Assembly: GCF_011455875.1 (NCBI RefSeq)
Contig: NZ_CP015031.1
Span: 186,001 to 250,000 of the forward strand
From: Basfia succiniciproducens
GTDB taxonomy: Bacteria > Pseudomonadota > Gammaproteobacteria > Enterobacterales > Pasteurellaceae
DNA length: 64,000 nucleotides
Reading direction: 5' to 3'
The notes beneath the pieces were generated by a model that worked only from the letters and a program-made list of their open reading frames with translations, was not told the DNA's origin and searched no databases. Positions 58,667 through 64,000 of the stretch are shown in pieces. The position numbers and the translations under genes were made by a program. How positions within the stretch are numbered: position 1 is the stretch's first letter; each line of letters opens with the position of its first letter.

Positions 58667-59203
58667 ATGCCAAATTATCGAAGAGATTTTTCACCGGGTG
58701 CAACTTATTTTTTTACCGTTGTTATAAATCAACGTAGTGACGGGCTTCTAATAAAATATATAAATGAGTTTAAGCAAGCTTATCAAGATGTTGTTTTATA
58801 TTATCCATTTGAAACAATTGCACTAACAGTATTACCTGATCATTTTCATTTAATTATGCAATTACCAGAAAATGATTCAGATTATTCAAAAAGAATTTCC
58901 TCTTTAAAATATAATTTTAGTTCATTATTACCAACTTATTATCGTAATGTGAATTTGAGTCGTCAGTTCAAACGGGAAGCAGGTATTTGGCAACGGCGAT
59001 TTTGGGAACATTTGATCAGAGATGACAGAGATTTGGATAATCATATTGATTACGTGTATTACAATCCTGTAAAACATGGTTATGTATCTCAAGTTATGGA
59101 TTGGAAATATTCAACTTTTCATCGAGATGTTAAAAATGGGATTTTTGAATTAGATTGGGGAAGTTATATTTCTGAATCTGTCCGGAATTTATATTTGGAT
59201 TAA
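58667..59203 (+). CDS. REP-associated tyrosine transposase (RAYT, Y1_Tnp family)
   Basis: 178 residues from ATG 58667 (MPNYRRDFSPGATYFFTVV); an in-frame GTG lies at 58655. HUH motif is in TVLPDHFHLIMQL; the nucleophile Tyr is probably in NHIDYVYYNPVKHGYV. FWEHLIRDDRDLDNHI is also typical. RAYTs are single-copy IS200/IS605-related enzymes that cut and move REP sequences. The gene sits between inverted REPs of the type seen in the dps-gsp spacer. It is intact and AT-rich. Confidence 0.93.
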   Translation: MPNYRRDFSPGATYFFTVVINQRSDGLLIKYINEFKQAYQDVVLYYPFETIALTVLPDHFHLIMQLPENDSDYSKRISSLKYNFSSLLPTYYRNVNLSRQFKREAGIWQRRFWEHLIRDDRDLDNHIDYVYYNPVKHGYVSQVMDWKYSTFHRDVKNGIFELDWGSYISESVRNLYLD

Positions 59204-59213
59204 TTATAAAATC

Positions 59214-59237
59214 GGTGGGCTGGCAAGCCCACCCTAC
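59214..59237 (-). repeat. REP, right of the RAYT gene, inverted
   Basis: Exact 24-bp REP on the minus strand, 10 bp after the RAYT stop. With 58621-58644 it brackets the transposase gene. Confidence 0.88.
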
Positions 59238-59284
59238 GCGTAAGAATAAAAAACAAACGAAAAACACAATGATTAATTTTGCAC
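59235..59284 (+). pseudogene. Duplicated remnant of the dapE leader and first codons
   Basis: It aligns with 59378-59427 (about 85% identical): AGAATAAAAAACAAAC then GAAAAACACAATGATTAAT. The dapE ATG is ACG in this copy, so it is dead. Confidence 0.75.
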
Positions 59285-59337
59285 GGTATCCTATTAACTG
59301 TTTTTGATATAAAAGAATATAAAAAAACTTTTGGTTA
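59282..59337 (+). pseudogene. Duplicated remnant of the yffB 3' end
   Basis: It aligns with 58561-58616 (about 85% identical), including GATATAAAAGAATAT and CTTTTGGTTAA, the end and stop of yffB. It joins the dapE remnant at a short shared GCAC(A)GG. Confidence 0.75.
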
Positions 59338-59349
59338 ATCGTATATCGT

Positions 59350-59373
59350 GTAGGGTGGGCTTGCCAGCCCACC
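59350..59373 (+). repeat. REP in the second duplicated segment
   Basis: Exact 24-bp REP between the yffB remnant and the real dapE start. Confidence 0.88.
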
Positions 59374-59398
59374 GGCTACGAGTGAGAATAAAAAATAA

Positions 59399-60532
59399 AT
59401 GAAAAACACAATTATCAATCTTGCACAGGATTTAATCCGTCGTCCTTCAATTAGCCCGGATGATCAAGGGTGCCAGCAGGTTATTGCAGAGCGTTTAGCA
59501 AAGTTGGGCTTTAACATTGAATGGATGCCTTTTAACGATACCATAAACCTTTGGGCTAAACACGGCGCTACTTCACCTGTGGTCGCTTTTGCCGGGCATA
59601 CGGATGTAGTACCTACCGGCGATGAAAACCAATGGAATTATCCGCCGTTTTCCGCTCAAATTGTAGATGATATGCTTTACGGACGCGGTGCGGCGGATAT
59701 GAAAGGCTCTCTTGCCGCAATGATTGTTGCTGCGGAAGAATATGTTAAAGCTAACCCGAATCATGCCGGAACGATTGCCTTATTAATCACGTCGGATGAA
59801 GAAGCGGCGGCGAAAGACGGTACGGTTAAAGTGGTTGAAAGCTTAATGGCACGCGGTGAAAATATTGATTATTGCCTGGTTGGCGAACCTTCCAGTGCGA
59901 AACAATTGGGTGATGTTGTGAAAAACGGGCGGCGCGGTTCTATTACCGGCGATCTTTATATTCAGGGAATTCAAGGTCATGTGGCTTATCCGCATTTAGC
60001 CGAAAATCCGGTTCATAAAGCAACGAAATTTTTAACCGAATTAACGACTTACGAGTGGGACAACGGCAATGAGTTTTTCCCGCCTACAAGTTTACAAATC
60101 GCCAATATTCATGCGGGTACGGGCAGTAATAATGTGATTCCCGGCGAATTATACGTGCAGTTTAACCTGCGTTATTGCACCGAAGTTACTGATGAGTTTA
60201 TTAAAAATAAAGTGGCGGAGATGTTGCAAAAGCATGATTTGACATATCGTATTGACTGGAATTTATCCGGTAAACCTTTTCTAACCAAACCGGGAAAATT
60301 ACTGAATGCCGTGGTGGAAAGCCTTGAATCCGTGGCGGGCATTAAACCTAAACTTGATACCGGCGGCGGCACCTCCGACGGACGTTTTATAGCGCTAATG
60401 GGCGCCGAGGTTGTAGAGCTTGGTCCGTTGAACGCCACAATTCACAAAGTTAACGAATGCGTAAGTTGCAGGGATTTGGCGACTTTAGGTGAGGTTTACC
60501 GACAAATGTTGGTGAATCTGTTGGGGAAATAA
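59399..60532 (+). CDS. dapE: Succinyl-diaminopimelate desuccinylase
   Basis: Lysine/peptidoglycan pathway enzyme that frees L,L-diaminopimelate. 377 residues, two-zinc M20 fold. Metal sites are in [38 protein letters not shown] and the late [25 protein letters not shown] begins the dimerisation part. The real ATG is at 59399; a decayed copy of this start is at 59235-59284. Confidence 0.97.
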   Translation: MKNTIINLAQDLIRRPSISPDDQGCQQVIAERLAKLGFNIEWMPFNDTINLWAKHGATSPVVAFAGHTDVVPTGDENQWNYPPFSAQIVDDMLYGRGAADMKGSLAAMIVAAEEYVKANPNHAGTIALLITSDEEAAAKDGTVKVVESLMARGENIDYCLVGEPSSAKQLGDVVKNGRRGSITGDLYIQGIQGHVAYPHLAENPVHKATKFLTELTTYEWDNGNEFFPPTSLQIANIHAGTGSNNVIPGELYVQFNLRYCTEVTDEFIKNKVAEMLQKHDLTYRIDWNLSGKPFLTKPGKLLNAVVESLESVAGIKPKLDTGGGTSDGRFIALMGAEVVELGPLNATIHKVNECVSCRDLATLGEVYRQMLVNLLGK

Positions 60533-60533
60533 T

Positions 60534-61214
60534 ATGGGATTCGGCGCTGAAAACCTCACCGGCAAATCCCGTTCCCATTTGTTGAATTTGCCTTGTCCCT
60601 TATCAAATAATCATTTCTTGCAGCCGCAAGCGTTAAAGGCTTTTCAGGCATTGCAGAAAAGTGCGGTCAAAAACGGCTTTAATTTGCAGCCCGCCAGCAC
60701 TTTCCGGGATTTTGCCCGCCAGCAATTGATTTGGAACGGTAAATTTAACGGCGAACGCAAGGTACATGATGATCAAGGAAATCCGCTGGATTTGACCGCA
60801 CTTTCCTGTTGGGAAAAAGCGCAGGCTATTTTACGCTGGTCGGCGTTGCCGGGAGCAAGTCGTCATCATTGGGGAACCGAAATTGATTTTTTTGATCCCG
60901 ATTTGTTACCGCAGCATCAACAATTGCAACTGGAACCCTGGGAATATGAGCAAGACGGTTATTTTTTTGAGTTGAGCCGGTTTCTGCAACAAAATTTACC
61001 GCAGTTTGATTTTGTTTTGCCTTTTATGCAAACGCCTAAAGGCAAAGAAATCGGGCGAGAACCCTGGCATATCAGTTATTTACCGTTGGCGGAGAAGCTG
61101 GAAAAGCAATTCACCCCCGAAATTTTGCTTAATGCCTGGGAAAATGAAGACATCGCAGGTCGCCAAACATTAATCGCCCATTTACCGGAAATTTTCGAAC
61201 GGTTTATTTATTAA
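60534..61214 (+). CDS. M15-family D-alanyl-D-alanine carboxypeptidase-like protein (VanY type)
   Basis: 226 residues. The zinc-peptidase motifs are PGASRHHWGTEIDFFD (His and Asp ligands) and EPWHISYLPL (last His, WH). ASTFRDFARQQLIWNGKF is the usual SxxRsxxxQ region. It probably trims cell-wall peptides or acts on related substrates. No signal peptide is seen, which is unusual for a periplasmic role. It begins one base after the dapE stop, so they are co-transcribed. Confidence 0.85.
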   Translation: MGFGAENLTGKSRSHLLNLPCPLSNNHFLQPQALKAFQALQKSAVKNGFNLQPASTFRDFARQQLIWNGKFNGERKVHDDQGNPLDLTALSCWEKAQAILRWSALPGASRHHWGTEIDFFDPDLLPQHQQLQLEPWEYEQDGYFFELSRFLQQNLPQFDFVLPFMQTPKGKEIGREPWHISYLPLAEKLEKQFTPEILLNAWENEDIAGRQTLIAHLPEIFERFIY

Positions 61215-61261
61215 AATATTAGAAAGGCGCCATGTTGGGTCAGTTGTCTTGTAATCAACAT

Positions 61262-61924
61262 TTACTTCTGCGCTAAGGTTTTCACCGTGTTAGCTATATT
61301 GACGGAATGGCTGATGGCGGAAATCACAGCGACACCATCGGTGCCTAAGCGACGTAATATCGCGGCGCTTTCCTCTTTAATTCCGCCTATGGCAACACAG
61401 GGTTTATCTATGCCCAATTGTCGGATTTGTCGAATAAAATTCATACCGACGACGGGCGAATGATCAGCTTTAGAATTTGTCGGGAAAATTGGGCCGACAC
61501 CGAAATAATCAATATCCTGCCGATCTTTATTTGCTAATGCTTGTGCTAATGTATTAATTGATAATCCAATAATGGGTTTATTGCGGGCATTGCGCAAAAT
61601 GGTTTCCACCGCTGTGTCTTTTTGCCCCACATGAATGCCGTCGGCTTGAATGGATAAGGCAAGCTCAACATCGTCATTAACAATAAAAGGAACCTGAAAT
61701 TGCCGGCATAATTGCAGGCATTTAAGAGCTAATCGTCGTTTTAATTGGGGATCGCAAGCCAGAGATTGCTCGCCCTTTTCCCGAAACTGAAAGCAGGTAA
61801 TGCCCGCTTCCAATGCCCGTTGCAAAATCGTCAGCAGATTTTCAGTCGGCTCCCCGGGTAAATGGCGGCAATCTTGCGAACCCGCAATAAAATAAACGGA
61901 AAGCATGGATTTAATCTTGTTCAT
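61262..61924 (-). CDS. thiE: Thiamine-phosphate synthase
   Basis: Joins HMP-pyrophosphate and thiazole phosphate. 220-residue TIM barrel: ITCFQFREKGEQSL, VPFIVNDDVELALSIQADGIHVGQKD, GVGPIFPTNSKAD and VAIGGIKEESAAILRRLGTDGVAVISAI. The ATG overlaps the end of thiD by 14 bp; an ATG at 61906 is an alternative. Confidence 0.96.
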   Translation of the reverse strand: MNKIKSMLSVYFIAGSQDCRHLPGEPTENLLTILQRALEAGITCFQFREKGEQSLACDPQLKRRLALKCLQLCRQFQVPFIVNDDVELALSIQADGIHVGQKDTAVETILRNARNKPIIGLSINTLAQALANKDRQDIDYFGVGPIFPTNSKADHSPVVGMNFIRQIRQLGIDKPCVAIGGIKEESAAILRRLGTDGVAVISAISHSVNIANTVKTLAQK

Positions 61925-62720
61925 TTTGATATGCCCAATGATTTGTCGGTCCGTGCCCGTGGCCGATATTTAACGGATGACCGATTGCCGCCGTAATGTA
62001 GCTTTTTGCCGTGCGAACCGCTTGTTCAACAGGCTTACCTTTAGCAAGTTCGGCGGTAAGGCAGGCTGAAAAGGTGCAACCGGTACCATGGGTGTGCGGT
62101 GTAGCGAAGCGAGGAGCTTCCAAGGTGAAATAGCCTTTTTGAGTAAAAACCCAGTCTTTGCAGAGCTTACTTTGCGAATTATTATGATGTCCGCCTTTGA
62201 TCACCACCGTATTTGTGCCTAGTTCATGAAAAATTTGTGCCGCGTTGAAAATATCCGCTTCGTTTTTAATTTGAGTGCCGGTAATACGTTCCGCCTCGGG
62301 AATATTCGGCGTAATGAGGCAGGCTTTAGGCAGTATCAAATTTTTTAATGCGGCAACCGCACTTTGTTCTAAAAGTGTTGCGCCGCCTTTGGCGATCATC
62401 ACCGGATCTAGCACAATATGAGAAAATTGATATTGTTCCAGACAGTCCGCCACACATTGAATAATTTCCGTATTGCCCAACATGCCGATTTTCACGGCGG
62501 AAATACTAAAATCCTTCGCAACCGCTCTCAATTGCGCCTGAATGCTGGCGAGGGGAATCGGGTGAATATCGAAAACACCCAGCGTATTTTGTGCGGTTAC
62601 CGCGGTAATTACCGAAGTGCCGAACACACCGCGCATTTGAAAAGTTTTTAGATCCGCCTGAATACCGGCGCCGCCGCCACTGTCAGAGCCTGCAATAGTA
62701 AGCACTTGAGGGATAACCAT
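61911..62720 (-). CDS. thiD: Hydroxymethylpyrimidine (phosphate) kinase
   Basis: Phosphorylates HMP and HMP-P. 269-residue ribokinase fold: TIAGSDSGGGAGIQADLKTF at the start, VLDPVMIAKGGATLL, LITPNIPEAERITG, and HTHGTGCTFSACLTAELAKG near the end. It directly follows a TPP riboswitch; thiM, often first in this operon, is absent here. Confidence 0.97.
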   Translation of the reverse strand: MVIPQVLTIAGSDSGGGAGIQADLKTFQMRGVFGTSVITAVTAQNTLGVFDIHPIPLASIQAQLRAVAKDFSISAVKIGMLGNTEIIQCVADCLEQYQFSHIVLDPVMIAKGGATLLEQSAVAALKNLILPKACLITPNIPEAERITGTQIKNEADIFNAAQIFHELGTNTVVIKGGHHNNSQSKLCKDWVFTQKGYFTLEAPRFATPHTHGTGCTFSACLTAELAKGKPVEQAVRTAKSYITAAIGHPLNIGHGHGPTNHWAYQNEQD

Positions 62721-62864
62721 TATTTTCTCCTTTATCGTTTAAAGAATAATTTAGTGCTGATGGATATTCAAAAAACAATGTTATTGAATAGCAAAGGCGT
62801 AAAACGGATATCGGGAGAATGGCAAAATAGCGGTGTGACAATGAGTTATTGAAAACCGAAAAGG

Positions 62865-62950
62865 CTTGCGGTTAGTTCCCTACGCCAGTATTAGCTGTTT
62901 CAGGTTCACGGGTATTATCTCAGCCGCAAAATGCAGCACCCCGACTAATG
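62865..62950 (-). promoter_or_regulatory. TPP riboswitch (THI element) of thiD-thiE
   Basis: On the minus strand the conserved blocks appear in order: GGGGTGC, GCTGAGATAATACCCGT, GAACCTGA, and CTGGCGTAGGGA (ending about 62877). This is the TPP aptamer, about 155 bp upstream of thiD. High TPP should lower thiDE expression. Confidence 0.93.
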
Positions 62951-63043
62951 AGGATTAAGTTTAGAATGATTTAACAATGAAAACAAAACTTTTTATTCGA
63001 ATTGTGAGCCTGGTCACTAAAAATGATATTCGTCCGTCGGTAT

Positions 63044-63107
63044 TAAAGTGCGGTCATTTTTCGGCATTTTTCAAAAATCGCAAAAAAACGACCACACTTT
63101 TATCCGA
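63044..63107. terminator. Imperfect uptake-signal inverted pair
   Basis: AAAGTGCGGTC (63044-63054) and GACCACACTTTT (about 63089-63100) with A/T tracts, just past the flavoprotein stop. The right copy is a decayed uptake signal. Confidence 0.5.
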
Positions 63108-63121
63108 CGATTAAACTTTCC

Positions 63122-64000
63122 CTATCGCATTTCGAAAAGTTCTTGATGAAAACGACTCGCCGGCAATCCTTGTCGGCATAAATCTTTGCGTAAGGTATCG
63201 CCGAATGCTGAGATACCGCAATACCAAAAGCTTGTTTTGGTCAGGTCCTTCACCGTATTGATAATATCAGCTGAAGTCAGGCGACTTTGTTCGGCGGAGC
63301 AACGTAAATGCAGATTGATACCGGCTTCAGCCGATTTTTGTTGTAATTCCGCTATTAAAACGGGATCGCTTTCACGATAGCTATAAAACAAATCCACGGT
63401 TTGCTTATGTGTTGATTGCGCCAGTTCTTCCAAGCGAGCCATAAACGGCGTAATGCCGATTCCCGTGGCAATCCAGATTTGTTGTTGGGCATCATCGGCG
63501 AAGGTAAAACGCCCGTAAGGCCCTTCAATTAACAGCTTGTCATTTGCTTTCCAACGTTGTGCCAAGGTATCTGTGTAATCGCCCAGCGCCTTGATACAGA
63601 AACGGATATCCCGGCTGGCGGGATCCCAAGCGGACGCAAAGCTAAAAGGATGCGGTTTTTCCGTATCATTTAACGCGCGAACGAAGGCAAACTGCCCGGC
63701 TTTATGCCCTTGCCATGTCGGCACATTGACTGTTAAGTCCAGCCCGTCGATTTTCTGCAACGGACGTGCGGAACGAATAGTTCCCTGATAACGTATTTTT
63801 TTACCCGCCAGGTTAAACAGAATCAGCAGAGCGGAAACTGCTCCGACTGCAAGTAAAACCGCCGTTACCCAACCGATAGGTTGATGCCAATATTCGAATT
63901 TTATTAAAACTACGGAGTGGAACACCAGTGCAAGATAGGCAGCCGCCAGCCATTTATGAAATTTTACGAACCAGCGGTAAGGGATCTTTTTAACTAAAGA
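63122..64000 (-). CDS. Ferric-reductase-like membrane flavoprotein, 5' end outside the window
   Basis: The frame is open through the right edge (KKIPYRWFVKFHKWLAAAYLALVFHSVVLIKF), so the start at 63925 is not real. Visible are the last membrane helices of a ferric-reductase-type haem domain (VTAVLLAVGAVSALLILF). An FAD domain (HPFSFASAW) and an NAD(P) domain (IWIATGIGITPFMARLEEL; FWYCGISAFGDTLRKDL) follow. It should pass electrons from NAD(P)H across the membrane. Substrate not determined. Confidence 0.85.
   Translation of the reverse strand, partial: SLVKKIPYRWFVKFHKWLAAAYLALVFHSVVLIKFEYWHQPIGWVTAVLLAVGAVSALLILFNLAGKKIRYQGTIRSARPLQKIDGLDLTVNVPTWQGHKAGQFAFVRALNDTEKPHPFSFASAWDPASRDIRFCIKALGDYTDTLAQRWKANDKLLIEGPYGRFTFADDAQQQIWIATGIGITPFMARLEELAQSTHKQTVDLFYSYRESDPVLIAELQQKSAEAGINLHLRCSAEQSRLTSADIINTVKDLTKTSFWYCGISAFGDTLRKDLCRQGLPASRFHQELFEMR

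Overview
The window is from a member of the Pasteurellaceae. The best evidence is the nine-base DNA uptake signal AAGTGCGGT (Haemophilus or 'Hin' type), seen about 45 times in both orientations and often as inverted pairs that double as terminators. Gene neighbourhoods agree: fadL-ogt-mutH-terC, galS/galT-galK-galM beside mgl, pepB-ndk, yffB-dapE and cysS/ppiB. Moderate GC and the gene set fit the succinate-producing group (Basfia/'Mannheimia' succiniciproducens or Actinobacillus succinogenes), but the species is an inference. No rRNA, tRNA, prophage or CRISPR array was seen.

Layout. 0-2 kb: end of a cytochrome c biogenesis TPR protein, a VOC protein and two small exported proteins. 1.9-6.4 kb: manA, yobD and the CRP-linked mannose PTS manXYZ. 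6.5-11 kb: yjdM, yafJ, cysS, and an AT-rich HNH gene wedged between cysS and ppiB. 10.8-18.2 kb: two cyclophilins, a TatD-type hydrolase, purM, purN, pyrR, surA, rsmA and apaH. 18.2-25 kb: anaerobic ribonucleotide reductase (nrdD/nrdG) with NrdR boxes, terC-like, mutH, ogt and fadL. 25-35 kb: galactose uptake and Leloir genes (mglBAC, a second diverged mglB, galS, galT, galK, galM) with three symmetric CRP sites and GalR/S-type operators. 35-38.4 kb: corC, lnt and infA.

38.6-51.7 kb is an AT-rich surface-polysaccharide locus nearly free of uptake signals. It holds two giant GT2/TagF-like proteins, a Wzm/Wzt ABC exporter, UDP-galactopyranose mutase, two GT2 enzymes, a DUF4422 protein and a WbaP-type initiating transferase. 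It looks like a galactofuranose-containing, polyol-phosphate-type polymer exported by an ABC transporter. The galactose genes upstream could supply UDP-galactose, although no galE is in the window.

51.7-64 kb: pepB, ndk, metK (with MetJ-like boxes), dps, the glutathionylspermidine enzyme gsp, yffB, a REP-associated tyrosine transposase (RAYT), dapE, an M15 peptidase, thiD-thiE under a TPP riboswitch, and the end of a ferric-reductase-like flavoprotein.

The most unusual structure is the RAYT with its REP elements. The RAYT gene sits between inverted 24-bp REPs, and the flanking yffB 3' and dapE 5' ends are duplicated around it. About 2.5 kb away, a dps-gsp spacer holds two REPINs with almost identical 63-nt loops plus decayed tandem repeats. 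Other intergenic palindromes in the window carry the same GTAG head with different stems.
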